DNA of 60,606 nt. Origin: an uncultured Bacteroidota bacterium. GTDB lineage: Bacteria > Bacteroidota > Bacteroidia > Chitinophagales > LD1. This document shows positions 27,098-36,670 of this stretch, in pieces. Numbering within the stretch: the stretch's first letter is position 1; every line of letters begins with the position of its first letter. The position numbers and the translations under genes are program-made. Where the stretch lies: positions 1-60,606 of the forward strand of contig CALAYL010000075.1 in the NCBI GenBank assembly GCA_937894725.1, read 5' to 3'. Under the pieces are notes generated by a model, which saw nothing but the letters and a program-made list of their open reading frames with translations, was not told where the DNA came from and ran no database searches.

Positions 27098-27982
27098 TTA
27101 ATTCTCTTTAAATGTGAAAAGAATAGAACCTGTTTGATATTGCGCTGCATCCGCTTTGGCATCAAATGTATATTTCATAGCTGCTTGTCTAGCCACGTTG
27201 ACCAAACACTCATCGGATGTCGTAGAACCTCCCTGCTGAAAAGTAGCACTAGTAACCCTTCCCGCTTGATCTACTTTTATACTTATTACCACCTTGCCTC
27301 GCGATTGTTCACATGGATTTTTTGGCACATATCTATTCAGTACATTCCTTCCTGCTAGCTTCACATTGCCATCACCTAACCCATTGCCACTTCCCACACC
27401 ATTTCCGGATCCACTTCCTTTGTAACTAGTAGAATTGGGGTCGCCATTCGGATCTCCTTGATCGCCCTTTCCATTGCCTTCGCCATTTCCAGTGGAATTA
27501 TTAGGCTTGCCTACAGCTCCTGGTCGAAATAGGGAATTATCATCGACCGCAGGCTTTTCTGTTTTAGTCGAAGTCGTTGGATTTTTCGAAGGTTTGAAAA
27601 GTGCATCCGCATTTGTCACAGGCTTCACTGCAGGTTTTGTTGCCGGCTTTTTATCTTCCATTGCCACTGCATCTTCGGTATTTTGAGTTACCACACTTTC
27701 ATTGCTAGATGTAGGAGCAGAAGGTGCAGACTCCGCACTAGACTGGGTTTGTACAGGAGTATAATTCATTGGTTGCACATCACCAGACCCCACATCGCTC
27801 GTACCAAAATTGATAGACATCCCTCCTTCATTTTCTTCAAAAGGAGGATTAGGCGTAGTGACCGCATAAAAGTAAAGTCCCAATAAAAGCAATAAATGCA
27901 CACCAAACGACACAGCAAAACTAACTGCTCTATTGCGCTTTTCTTTATCTTGATTGGTCGTATAAAATGGGGTATCTAGCAT
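27098..27982 (-). CDS. TonB family energy transducer
   Basis: A 294-aa protein anchored by one N-terminal helix (AVSFAVSFGVHLLLLLGLYF). It has a long Pro/Ser/Thr/Lys spacer and a Gly/Asn-rich stretch (GNGEGNGKGDQGDPNGDPNS) before a TonB-like C-terminal domain (GKVVISIKVDQAGRVTSATF ... ARQAAMKYTFDA). With ExbB and ExbD it couples proton motive force to outer-membrane transporters. The conserved upstream NRYVPKNPC may be a disulfide partner for the later SDECLV. It lies 50 bp after exbD. Confidence 0.9.
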   Translation of the reverse strand: MLDTPFYTTNQDKEKRNRAVSFAVSFGVHLLLLLGLYFYAVTTPNPPFEENEGGMSINFGTSDVGSGDVQPMNYTPVQTQSSAESAPSAPTSSNESVVTQNTEDAVAMEDKKPATKPAVKPVTNADALFKPSKNPTTSTKTEKPAVDDNSLFRPGAVGKPNNSTGNGEGNGKGDQGDPNGDPNSTSYKGSGSGNGVGSGNGLGDGNVKLAGRNVLNRYVPKNPCEQSRGKVVISIKVDQAGRVTSATFQQGGSTTSDECLVNVARQAAMKYTFDAKADAAQYQTGSILFTFKEN

Positions 27983-28032
27983 AATGAGCTTTAGAAATAT
28001 AAGATGCTATTTTTAAAAAATTCCATAACAAT

Positions 28033-28428
28033 TTATTTTTTGTCGGTCGCCAAAATCATTTTCAAATTGAGATTAGTACCCATCGATATAATATCTACAA
28101 TCACCTGTACAGGCAAGGTATTGTCTGCTCTAATCACGCATGAAGCATCAGCTGAAGCATTTGCTTTCTCTTGTAGAATCTGCGGCAACTGCTCTACTGT
28201 GACTGGCTTATCATTCACAAAATAATTTTTGTTGGCATCAATAGATAAGGTAAAATTATTTTTAGAAACAGATTGACCAGCTTTCGATTTTGGTAATGTA
28301 AGTTTTATAACCGAGGGAGATACCAAAGTGGACATAATCAAGAAAAACAGCATCAAGAAAAACATGATGTCGCCTAGCGAGTCAGCTCGCATCTCTGAGT
28401 GTAATCGGCTTTTTCTTCGCAAATTCAT
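28033..28428 (-). CDS. exbD: ExbD/TolR family biopolymer transport protein
   Basis: A 131-aa protein with one N-terminal membrane segment containing the key acidic residue (GDIMFFLMLFFLIMSTLV) and a periplasmic domain (LTLPKSKAGQSVSKNNFTLS ... CVIRADNTLPVQVIVDIISM). It forms the proton channel with ExbB. It starts 6 bp after exbB and is followed by tonB. Confidence 0.94.
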   Translation of the reverse strand: MNLRRKSRLHSEMRADSLGDIMFFLMLFFLIMSTLVSPSVIKLTLPKSKAGQSVSKNNFTLSIDANKNYFVNDKPVTVEQLPQILQEKANASADASCVIRADNTLPVQVIVDIISMGTNLNLKMILATDKK

Positions 28429-28434
28429 CTTCGT

Positions 28435-29115
28435 TTATTTAGATGGTTCGTGCAACAAATCAATAAAATCAACAGCCGTGCTTTCCAATTGAAAAGATAC
28501 TCTATCAATCATGGCATTGAGGTAGTGAAAACCTATATGCGCAATGATACCCACCACTAGACCAGCGGCAGACGTGACCATTTTTTCATAAAGACCTCCC
28601 GCTATCAATCCTATACTTATGTTGTCAGCTAAGGAGATGTTGTAAAAGATTTTGATAACGCCCGATATTGTACCCACGAAACCAAACATGGGTGCTATAC
28701 CTGCGATGATACCGAGGTAGGAGAGGTTTTTTTCGAGTTTGTATATCTCTAATTTACCTGTGTTTTCAACAGCACTTTCAATTTCTTTTACTGGCCTGCC
28801 CAATCGCTTAATCCCCTTTTCGAGTAATCGAGCGATAGGTGTATTGGTGCTACGAGCTAGATTCAATGCGGCATCTACCTTATTGTCGAGTAGCAATGTT
28901 TTGATGTTATTCATAAAATTGGGATCTACCTTGCTGGCTCTGCTAATCGTGAGATAGCGCTCTACCATTAGAAAAATCGCCACAAACGACAGCGCAATGA
29001 TAGGCACCATGATAAGCCCTCCTTTCATAATCAAATCAAGGAAACTGATTGAAGTCTGTGGAGCAGCAGTAGTGACGGCTGCTTGTGTAGAATCTAACAA
29101 AACTTGTAATAACAT
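28435..29115 (-). CDS. exbB: MotA/TolQ/ExbB proton channel family protein
   Basis: A 226-aa three-helix membrane protein: the first helix is IMKGGLIMVPIIALSFVAIF and the conserved channel part is LSYLGIIAGIAPMFGFVGTI with GGLYEKMVTSAAGLVVGIIA. It is the first gene of the exbB-exbD-tonB-folC unit. The 163-bp gap before the neighbouring kinase gene should hold its promoter; I saw no clear consensus there. Confidence 0.94.
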   Translation of the reverse strand: MLLQVLLDSTQAAVTTAAPQTSISFLDLIMKGGLIMVPIIALSFVAIFLMVERYLTISRASKVDPNFMNNIKTLLLDNKVDAALNLARSTNTPIARLLEKGIKRLGRPVKEIESAVENTGKLEIYKLEKNLSYLGIIAGIAPMFGFVGTISGVIKIFYNISLADNISIGLIAGGLYEKMVTSAAGLVVGIIAHIGFHYLNAMIDRVSFQLESTAVDFIDLLHEPSK

Positions 29116-29279
29116 AATGGTAGTTTTAAAGTAAAACGTGATTGTGTAATGAAATAGTATTTTAAGTTTTCAAATTTCTAAAACTTTAGCCGTAGATGCT
29201 ACACGAGTAGCTAACAATACGAAAGACCTTGTGTAGATTTTTGTACATAAAAAGGGGAAATAGAGTTTTGAAAGAAAAA

Positions 29280-30302
29280 TTATACTGTCCAAGTGGTTAA
29301 TCCCACATTGGTAAAGGTATAACGCATCACTCGACCACCAAGCTCATTGAGCTTATCTATAACTTTAAATTTATTGTTTTCGGGCGCATAGAAAATCATA
29401 AAACCGCCACCGCCTGCGCCACTAATTTTGCCGCCCGTAGCCCCTGCCTGTATAGCAGATTCATAGATAGCATCAATCATGGGATTGCTAATACCTTCAG
29501 CCATTTGACGTTTATTCATCCAGCCGTAATGCAACACCTCCCCTATCGTATCTATGTTTCCCTTGAGTAACGCTTCTTTCATCAATTTTGCTTGCTCTTT
29601 GAGATTGTGCATGGCATCTATTGACTTTGTGTTGTTGCTCACTACATTACTACGTTGTTTTTCGATAATATCGCTAGACACTCGTGAGGTTTCGGTAAAA
29701 AAGAGAATTAAATTATTTTCAAGTTCGTGGAGGTGGATGTCTTTAATCCGCAATGGATTTACAATCACTTTATCATTCTCAAAAAACTCCATGAAGTTGA
29801 CACCACCAAAAGTAGCAGCATATTGATCTTGCTTACCACCCGCCATTGCCAAATCCTCTCTTTCGATAGCAAAGGCCAAATGGGCTATTTCATACTCCCC
29901 CAAGGGCAGTTTAAACCATTCTACAAATGCGCCAATCACTGCTACCACTAACGTTGAAGAAGAACCTAAACCAGAGCCGGGAGGCGCATCTACAAAAGTA
30001 GTGAGTTCAAACGAAAGTGGTTGTAAATCAAAGTCACGAATGATGCGGTTGTAAATGCCCTTAAGCAAATCGAGCTGCCCATCCATAGGTAAAGCGGGTG
30101 AAGAAGTATAGCTAAATCGCTCTCCTTTATCTACAGCATGAAACGTAATGATAGCATCTGTTGTAGGCCGAATAGTAGCATAGGCATACATGCCAATAGT
30201 GGCATTCAAAATAGCGCCACCAAATTGATCAGAGTAAGGACTTACATCAGTACCACCACCCGCCAATCCTAATCGTAAAGGTGCTTTGCTTCGTATCATC
30301 AT
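29280..30302 (-). CDS. GHMP family sugar kinase (heptose-7-phosphate kinase-like)
   Basis: A ~340-aa kinase. I take the Met pair at 30302/30299 as start (MMIRSKAPLRLGLAGGGTDV); the frame runs further upstream to 30416, but that part does not look like protein of this family. Motif 2 is PPGSGLGSSSTLVVA (ATP binding) and motif 3 is GGKISGAGGGGFM. The N-terminal GGTDVSPYSDQFGG is typical of D-glycero-D-manno-heptose-7-phosphate kinases and related enzymes that feed nucleotide-activated heptose into surface polysaccharide. No other heptose genes are next to it, so the exact sugar is uncertain. Confidence 0.87.
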   Translation of the reverse strand: MMIRSKAPLRLGLAGGGTDVSPYSDQFGGAILNATIGMYAYATIRPTTDAIITFHAVDKGERFSYTSSPALPMDGQLDLLKGIYNRIIRDFDLQPLSFELTTFVDAPPGSGLGSSSTLVVAVIGAFVEWFKLPLGEYEIAHLAFAIEREDLAMAGGKQDQYAATFGGVNFMEFFENDKVIVNPLRIKDIHLHELENNLILFFTETSRVSSDIIEKQRSNVVSNNTKSIDAMHNLKEQAKLMKEALLKGNIDTIGEVLHYGWMNKRQMAEGISNPMIDAIYESAIQAGATGGKISGAGGGGFMIFYAPENNKFKVIDKLNELGGRVMRYTFTNVGLTTWTV

Positions 30303-30514
30303 AATAAGCTGCAAAATCGAAAAATATTTGTAGTAAACAAAATCGGTCGAAAACTTAGCTGCTTTTTGAGTAAAAAAACACATCAACTGACAATTTGTAT
30401 TAAAAAACCACTCCAAGCAGCCATAATGTCGCTATTGCAAGCGTTTCATCTGCTATTTTTTCCGTAATTTCCATTTGGATTATACTTTGCATTGTCATTA
30501 TAAAACAACGAAAC

Positions 30515-33115
30515 ATGAACGCAAATAATTTCACCACCAAAGCACTCGAAGCACTCAGCAAAGCACAACAAACCGCATTCGACTTATCTAGCCCTTCGCT
30601 CGAAACCATACACTTGCTCAAAGGTATGCTAGAAGTAGATGTAGATGGACTCCCTTACATTCTCGAACAAGCAGGTGTAAACAAAAACATCCTATTTGGA
30701 AAAGTAGAAGAACAACTCAATAAACAACCTAAAGTATCAGGCAGTAGCGATAACTCGCAGCAGCCTTCAGCAAAATTTGGTCAATTGATTTTACAAGCCA
30801 ATAAAGTGATGAAAGATATGGGCGATAGCTATGTGGCTATAGACCATCTATTGCTCGCCATGATGATGATCAACGATGATACGACTCAGCTGCTCAAATC
30901 GGTAGGTCTAGAAGAAAAAAAGCTCAAAATAGCTATCGATACCTTGCGCAAAGGCTCAAAAATCAGCGATCAAAATGCAGATACAACCTACAATTCGCTC
31001 GAAAAGTACGCTGTCAATCTCTGTGAACAAGCAAAAAAAGGCAAACTCGACCCTGTGATAGGACGTGATGAAGAGATACGTAGAGTAATGCACATTCTCT
31101 CCCGAAAAACCAAAAACAATCCGCTGCTCGTAGGTGAGCCAGGTGTAGGTAAAACCGCAATAGCCGAAGGAATTGCTCACCGAATTATCAAAGGCGATGT
31201 ACCCGAAAATTTAAAAAATAAATTGATTTTTTCTTTGGATATGGGCGCTCTCATGGCAGGTGCTAAATACCGAGGCGATTTTGAAGAACGTTTGAAAGCA
31301 GTCGTAAAAGAAGTCAAAGACTCTGCTGGTGCAATCATTTTATTTATTGATGAAATACACACTCTCGTAGGTGCTGGCGCTACCGATGGCGCTATGGATG
31401 CTGCCAATATTTTGAAGCCCGAGCTTGCTCGTGGTGAACTTAGAGCCATAGGGGCGACTACGCTCAATGAATATCAAAAGCACTTTGAAAAAGATAAAGC
31501 ACTAGAAAGACGTTTTCAGAAAGTAATGGTAGATGAGCCTTCAGTAGAAGATGCCATTTCAATTTTGAGAGGGCTAAAAGAACGCTACGAAACACACCAC
31601 AAAGTACAAATCAAAGATGAGGCTATCATTGCGGCTGTAACACTTTCAGATAGATATATCAGCGATAGATTTTTGCCAGACAAAGCGATAGACTTGATAG
31701 ATGAAGCGGCTGCAAAACTGCGGTTGCAAATCAACTCTATGCCCGAAGAGCTAGACGAGATAGAACGCAAAATAATGCAACTCGAAATAGAAATAGAGGC
31801 TATTAAACGAGAGAACGATGAACGTAAAATAAATGAACTAAGTGCTGAGTTGGCGGAACTCTCTGAAAAAAGAAATCAGATAAAAGCGAAGTGGCAATCA
31901 GAAAAAGAAATCATCGAAAACATACAAACGGCTAAGCAAAGTATAGAAGCCTTTAAGATTGAAGCAGAACAACTCGAACGCCAAGGGGAGTATGGCAAAG
32001 TAGCCGAAATTCGTTATGGAAAAATTAAAGAAGCCGAAACTAAAATCAATGAATTTGAAGAAAAACTAGCGGCTATCTCATCTGAAAAAAGAATGCTCAA
32101 CGAGGATGTAACGGCCGAAGACATCGCTTCGATAGTAGCAAAATGGACAGGCATACCTGTGACTAAAATGCTCGAAAGCGAATCTAAAAAACTACTCCAC
32201 CTTGAAGTCAAACTAGGCGAACGAGTAAAAGGTCAAGAAGAAGCTATATCAGCTGTTTCTGATGCTATCAGACGATCTCGTGCGGGGTTACAAGATGAGC
32301 GAAAACCCATAGGTTCGTTCCTGTTTTTAGGAACCACGGGAGTGGGCAAAACAGAGCTAAGCAAAGCCTTGAGCGAATTGCTTTTCAATGATGAAAATGC
32401 GATGATACGTATTGACATGAGTGAGTATCAAGAAAAACATGCCGTATCGAGATTAGTAGGCTCGCCTCCGGGCTATGTAGGCTACGATGAAGGCGGTCAA
32501 CTCACCGAAGCAGTGCGCAGAAAACCCTATTCGGTGATTCTTTTTGATGAAATAGAGAAAGCACATCCAGACGTATTTAATATTTTGCTTCAAGTGCTAG
32601 ATGATGGTCGATTGACCGACAACAAAGGTAGAACGGTGAACTTCAAAAACACGCTCATCATTATGACCTCCAATATAGGTTCTGACATTATCCAAAAGGC
32701 GTTTGAAAATGTGAAAGAAGAAAATATGTTTGCCGTGACCGAAACGGCCCGAATAGAAGTGATAGAGCGACTCAAACAGACGGTACGACCAGAGTTTTTG
32801 AATAGAATAGATGAAATAGTAATGTTTAAGCCATTGCTCAAAAAACAGATTCGCGCTATCGTAGATTTGCAACTGAAAGACGTAACCACCCGATTGTCAG
32901 AAAAAGAAATCAAACTCCATATCAGCGATTCGGCACTCGACTGGCTAGGCGATCAAGGTTATGACCCGCAATATGGTGCACGTCCGCTCAAGCGATTGGT
33001 ACAAAAAGAAATCGTAAACGAACTCTCGAAACTGCTACTAGGTGGTACCCTCATAAAAGGCGGCAAAGTAAATATCAGCGAAAATGAGGGGGTACTGAAG
33101 TTTGACGTAAAATAA
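30515..33115 (+). CDS. clpB: ATP-dependent chaperone ClpB
   Basis: An 866-aa AAA+ disaggregase that works with DnaK to rescue aggregated proteins in the cytoplasm. It has an N-domain (residues 1-145), AAA-1 with Walker A GEPGVGKT (~residue 206), a coiled-coil middle domain (residues ~400-530, rich in Glu/Lys/Arg), AAA-2 with GTTGVGKT (~residue 606) and LFDEIEKAHPDVFN, and a C-terminal D2-small domain (YGARPLKRLVQKEI). No ClpP-binding loop was recognised. It is transcribed alone, divergent from the GHMP kinase, with a strong terminator. Confidence 0.97.
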   Translation: MNANNFTTKALEALSKAQQTAFDLSSPSLETIHLLKGMLEVDVDGLPYILEQAGVNKNILFGKVEEQLNKQPKVSGSSDNSQQPSAKFGQLILQANKVMKDMGDSYVAIDHLLLAMMMINDDTTQLLKSVGLEEKKLKIAIDTLRKGSKISDQNADTTYNSLEKYAVNLCEQAKKGKLDPVIGRDEEIRRVMHILSRKTKNNPLLVGEPGVGKTAIAEGIAHRIIKGDVPENLKNKLIFSLDMGALMAGAKYRGDFEERLKAVVKEVKDSAGAIILFIDEIHTLVGAGATDGAMDAANILKPELARGELRAIGATTLNEYQKHFEKDKALERRFQKVMVDEPSVEDAISILRGLKERYETHHKVQIKDEAIIAAVTLSDRYISDRFLPDKAIDLIDEAAAKLRLQINSMPEELDEIERKIMQLEIEIEAIKRENDERKINELSAELAELSEKRNQIKAKWQSEKEIIENIQTAKQSIEAFKIEAEQLERQGEYGKVAEIRYGKIKEAETKINEFEEKLAAISSEKRMLNEDVTAEDIASIVAKWTGIPVTKMLESESKKLLHLEVKLGERVKGQEEAISAVSDAIRRSRAGLQDERKPIGSFLFLGTTGVGKTELSKALSELLFNDENAMIRIDMSEYQEKHAVSRLVGSPPGYVGYDEGGQLTEAVRRKPYSVILFDEIEKAHPDVFNILLQVLDDGRLTDNKGRTVNFKNTLIIMTSNIGSDIIQKAFENVKEENMFAVTETARIEVIERLKQTVRPEFLNRIDEIVMFKPLLKKQIRAIVDLQLKDVTTRLSEKEIKLHISDSALDWLGDQGYDPQYGARPLKRLVQKEIVNELSKLLLGGTLIKGGKVNISENEGVLKFDVK

Positions 33116-33130
33116 GACTCCTATATCTAT

Positions 33131-33164
33131 AGACCACCACTTTTTTAAAAAAAGTGGTGGGTCT
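33131..33164 (+). terminator. Terminator hairpin after clpB
   Basis: Inverted repeat AGACCACCACTTTTTT (33131-33146) pairing with AAAAAAGTGGTGGGTCT, with one bulged G. It starts 15 bp after the clpB stop. The A/T-rich inner stem would supply the U tract. Confidence 0.75.
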
Positions 33165-33536
33165 ATGTGTATAATATAATAGCTTTCCATCATCTTCCGA
33201 TAGGGCATGGCGAAATTTAGCTAAACCGAGATTTGATATAGTTAATTTTGACTTTGAGTTGAAATTCGCATCCATCTTTAGGATTAAAATTTCATCCTTA
33301 ACTTAATGAATATTCGAAGCCTACTTCGCAAACAACATATACTGTAAATGCATAATACCTACGTACCAAAAAGGATGAAACTGTATTGCAGAATATACGA
33401 AATTTCAATTCACTGTATGCTAAAAAATACAGCGATTATTGAATCAATTTTTATAACTGTTTTTAAATCAATTAATTATTCAAACTCTATAATTTGGGCT
33501 TGATTTTTGTCAATTAAATGTCAATTAAACCAAAAC
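33165..33536. other. Intergenic region after clpB
   Basis: No gene is supported. Apart from the interspersed element at 33216-33261, it contains an imperfect inverted repeat (AGGAT...ATCCT around 33280-33298) and A/T-rich sequence. A TATAATTTG about 50 bp before ATG 33537 resembles a -7 element with one extra base, so it probably holds the promoter of the next gene. Confidence 0.5.
33216..33261. repeat. Interspersed intergenic element, copy 1 (degenerate)
   Basis: It shares TTTAGCTAAA, then a diverged palindrome, then GTTAATTTTGACTT and GAGTTG with the copy at 36107-36154. The central palindrome is decayed here. Confidence 0.6.
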
Positions 33537-35972
33537 ATGAAAAATTTCTTTACCCTATTTTTATCATTCAGTTTAGCTACCGCATTTGCTCAAAACGTAG
33601 GTATAGGCACAAGCAGTCCGAATGCCAGCGCAAAACTAGATATCTCGGCTTCTAATGCAGGCGTACTATTTCCCAATGTAACACTTACGGGTGTTTCTGA
33701 CGCTATTACCATCGCTACACCTGCTAAAGGATTGGTTGTGTGGAATACTGGCTCAAGCTGGGGCAGTGCGGCATTCTACTATAATGATGGCACCTCAGGC
33801 GCTCCATCTTGGACTAAAGTAGCCACTGGAGCTGTACTTAGTAATACCCTCACAAATGGAAAAATCTTAATTGGTAACGTTTCAAACATAGCTACAGAGC
33901 AGACTATGAGTGGCGATGTGACTATCACTAACGCTGGTGTAACCACTATCGGAAATGATAAAGTAACCACGGTAAAAATATTGGATGCAAACGTAACTAC
34001 CGCAAAAATAGCCAACAATGCAGTAGATGGCACCAAGATTCAGATTGGAAGCAACACAAATGGTTCGTTAATGTATTATGATGGTAATGATTGGGTAAAC
34101 CTAGCGCCAGGTACATCAGGGCAAGTATTAAGAACAAATGGGGCTGGAGCTCCTACATGGGTAGATCCAGGCTCTACACTCACTGCTGGCTCAGGTATTA
34201 GCATTGCCACAAATACGATTACGAATACGGGCGTAAGAACCGCTAGCAATGGACTAAACGTAGCAAGTAATGATGTAAAACTAGGAGGAGCATTGACAGG
34301 CGCTACTACAGTTTCTGCTTTAACTGCTACTAATAAGATGAGCTTCACTGGTACTGGTGTAGATGCTTTTAATGTTGACGGCACTACCTTTTCTATAGAT
34401 GCTACCAATGACAGAGTGGGGATAGGTACAGCTGCACCTGGTGCCAAGCTTTCTATTTCAACTACTGGTACGGCTCTGAGTGGTACTGCTGCTAGCGCTA
34501 CTTTCACCACTTTAGCAGGAGCATTAGGTACTTCCATAAATAACGAATTATCATTAGCGAATATCGGGTTCACTTCTTCTAATCAATCTTCATTAGGTAT
34601 AAGAGCCTATCGAACAGCAGCGGGCACAGATTGGACAACTTCTGCTATTTTGTTAGAAATGGATGTGGATGCTACTCCTAGAGCCGGAGGTGCTTACGTA
34701 GCTCTAAATGGAAATGGAAATGTAGGAATTGGAACAGTAACTCCCACTTATGCACTACATGTAGTAAAAAATGCCGATGGCGCAGGGGTAGCAGCCTTTG
34801 ATAATTCGACCGCAGGTGGATTTGCAGGGATGTATTTTTTACAAGGCGGCTCTACAAATTATCGAGGACATATTGGCCATGTGAATACAGGTGGTGCTTC
34901 TAGCTTTGGTGGCAAAGGTACTTTGCAAATAGCTTCTGGCAATAGACCCCTTGTGTTTAGTGCTACAAATGGTTCGGAACTGTTTAATGAAGTAGCAAGA
35001 TTTGACAATGCTACAGGAAATATGGGGATAGGATCTACAGGGCCAGCTGTAAGATTAGCCATAAATGGGAATGGTTCTAATGTTTATAATACCGATCTCT
35101 GGATAGAAAACAATGCTCACATTCAAGGTAATGAAACCTTAACACAAGGCGGAAAAGGCCGACTTAGAATAGGTAGTGCTTGGAGTTATGTTGGTTTATA
35201 CGCAGAGAGTTCTTCTACATCTGTGTCAAATGATTTGGTGCTTGGAGCAAGCTCTGGCTTAGTAAGAATAGGACCAAATGCTGGGAGTCAAAATTTAAAA
35301 GTATCGGGGCTAGAGGGTACTGGAAATAGACCAGTATATGCGACATCAGCGGGCGTATTAACGGCCTCTTCCGTCCCAACATACACTATATCTTCAAACT
35401 TACATGCTAGCAATGATGATATAACAGGTTGGACAAATGTAAGAACTGCTTGTGCTGATGATGCCGTAGGTACTGTAAACTGGGGTTTTAACTTTCAGAT
35501 AGATGGTACCAATTACACCACTGGATGGATATCTACAAATGGAGTATTTGGATTTGGTTCTTCTTCATCCACTTCGTATTCTAATGTCTCACTTCCAACG
35601 AGCATTTCGAGTGATCCAATGTTATTTTTCCATTGGGATGATGATGGATCGAATTTACAACGATATGTAGTTTTAGGCTCATCGCCAAACAGAGTTTGTC
35701 ATATACATTCTCGCCAATCGGAAAATACAGGATGCAGTGGTGGTGCAGCACAAGTAGATGTTTATATACAACTGCATGAATCTTCAAATTTAATGAGCGT
35801 AAGATATGTTGGGATAGGCTCAAATGCTGATACACAAGGTGCAGGTGCAACTTATGGCTTTCAGTTTGCTGGAGGCAGTAGCGCAAAAGCTATACCATTA
35901 GGTTATAATTCAAAATTACTAGATGATAATAATGGAAACCAATCGTTCTCTATTGATTTTGGGCAGAAATAA
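33537..35972 (+). CDS. Secreted tail-fibre-like repetitive protein
   Basis: An 811-aa protein from ATG 33537 (MKNFFTLFLSFSLATAFAQ signal peptide); the frame extends 10 codons upstream. It has recurring motifs NVGIGTSSPNASAKLDI, RVGIGTAAPGAKLSI, NVGIGTVTPTYALHVV and NMGIGSTGPAVRLAI, and Val/Thr/Lys-rich stretches (VTTVKILDANVTTAKIANNA). These resemble phage tail-fibre shafts and Bacteroidota surface proteins. The C-terminal ~200 residues (from about TYTISSNLHASND) form a separate beta-rich domain with several Cys. There is no T9SS domain and no S74 chaperone. Likely a trimeric fibrous surface protein; the role is inferred. Confidence 0.8.
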   Translation: MKNFFTLFLSFSLATAFAQNVGIGTSSPNASAKLDISASNAGVLFPNVTLTGVSDAITIATPAKGLVVWNTGSSWGSAAFYYNDGTSGAPSWTKVATGAVLSNTLTNGKILIGNVSNIATEQTMSGDVTITNAGVTTIGNDKVTTVKILDANVTTAKIANNAVDGTKIQIGSNTNGSLMYYDGNDWVNLAPGTSGQVLRTNGAGAPTWVDPGSTLTAGSGISIATNTITNTGVRTASNGLNVASNDVKLGGALTGATTVSALTATNKMSFTGTGVDAFNVDGTTFSIDATNDRVGIGTAAPGAKLSISTTGTALSGTAASATFTTLAGALGTSINNELSLANIGFTSSNQSSLGIRAYRTAAGTDWTTSAILLEMDVDATPRAGGAYVALNGNGNVGIGTVTPTYALHVVKNADGAGVAAFDNSTAGGFAGMYFLQGGSTNYRGHIGHVNTGGASSFGGKGTLQIASGNRPLVFSATNGSELFNEVARFDNATGNMGIGSTGPAVRLAINGNGSNVYNTDLWIENNAHIQGNETLTQGGKGRLRIGSAWSYVGLYAESSSTSVSNDLVLGASSGLVRIGPNAGSQNLKVSGLEGTGNRPVYATSAGVLTASSVPTYTISSNLHASNDDITGWTNVRTACADDAVGTVNWGFNFQIDGTNYTTGWISTNGVFGFGSSSSTSYSNVSLPTSISSDPMLFFHWDDDGSNLQRYVVLGSSPNRVCHIHSRQSENTGCSGGAAQVDVYIQLHESSNLMSVRYVGIGSNADTQGAGATYGFQFAGGSSAKAIPLGYNSKLLDDNNGNQSFSIDFGQK

Positions 35973-36000
35973 AAAGTTCGGTTTTAAATTGACATTCAAA

Positions 36001-36036
36001 AAGGGTTCAGTAATTAATTACTGAACCTTTTTTTTT
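36001..36036 (+). terminator. Rho-independent terminator after the tail-fibre-like gene
   Basis: AAGGGTTCAGTAATT is followed directly by AATTACTGAACCTTTT, giving a near-perfect long stem, then a run of T. It lies 28 bp after the stop at 35972. Confidence 0.88.
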
Positions 36037-36106
36037 ATACAAAATTCCGATCATTTATAGATACTTTGAGCATTTCGCTATGTTTCTATGAAGATGGGCG
36101 GGCGCT

Positions 36107-36154
36107 TTAGCTAAAACTGGATTTAAAATCCAGTTAATTTTGACTTCGAGTTGC
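36107..36154. repeat. Interspersed intergenic element, copy 2 (intact palindrome)
   Basis: The core palindrome has 10-bp arms AACTGGATTT (36115-36124) and AAATCCAGTT (36126-36135) with one base between. It is flanked by TTTAGCTAAA and AATTTTGACTTCGAGTTG. Related copies are at 33216-33261 and 39514-39546, all intergenic. Confidence 0.7.
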
Positions 36155-36240
36155 GCTATACTAACTACTCCATGAGAGAAAGCTATTGGATAGATTATTT
36201 TTTTGTATATTATCAATATTGAACCTTTAAATTTTGAGTT

Positions 36241-36477
36241 ATGGACAAAAACGATTTGACAAAAGAGTACAGTAATGGTGAAGTAACCATCGTATGGAAA
36301 TCTGCAAAGTGTATTCACTCTGCAAACTGTGTGAAAAACAACCCAGCTGTATTTCAACCCCATGAAAAGCCTTGGATAAAACCAGAAGCATCTACTACCG
36401 AAAAAATAAAAAACACCATAGAGAAATGTCCCTCAGGAGCATTGACCTACTACATGAATAATAAGCAACAAAAGTGA
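36241..36477 (+). CDS. YjdI-type (4Fe-4S) mono-cluster protein
   Basis: A 78-aa protein of the Fer4_19 / YjdI family: YSNGEVTIVWKSAKCIHSAN, then CVKNNPAVF, KPWIKPE and IEKCPSGAL. Cysteines in KCIHSANC and EKCPSGAL would bind the cluster. Length and order match the family. The redox partner is unknown; in other genomes it is often fused or next to CDGSH-type or GNAT proteins, but not here. Confidence 0.9.
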   Translation: MDKNDLTKEYSNGEVTIVWKSAKCIHSANCVKNNPAVFQPHEKPWIKPEASTTEKIKNTIEKCPSGALTYYMNNKQQK

Positions 36478-36626
36478 TAAATTTATCTGTAGTAATTTTA
36501 GTGTACTATTTGTACTCGTTTACCACAGCGCTTAGAGTATCTACAATCTGAAGTAGAAGTCTAAGATATGCGACTACGAAGTTTCACATCCTCATAGTTT
36601 CAATTTAGAACAGTCTAATCCAGCTT

Positions 36627-36655
36627 GGGGGTCGAGCCTGCAATGACGCCCCCCC
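36627..36655. repeat. REP-like G/C hairpin
   Basis: GGGGG (36627-36631) pairs with CCCCC near 36649-36655 around TCGAGCCTGCAATGACG. Read on the minus strand it contains CGTCATTGCAGGCTCGACC, which resembles REP-type palindromic elements seen in many genomes. It stands out as the only G/C-rich patch in an A/T-rich gap and may also act as a terminator for the minus-strand gene ending at 36671. Confidence 0.4.
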
Positions 36656-36670
36656 TATTTCAAGTCAATA

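Noticed and set aside
33075..33275. 66-codon minus-strand frame after clpB
   Set aside because: It runs through the clpB terminator and the interspersed element; no coding signal.
36055..36363. 102-codon minus-strand frame across the palindromic element
   Set aside because: It overlaps the real YjdI gene and the intergenic repeat; protein-like similarity to the frame at 33075-33275 comes from the shared DNA element.
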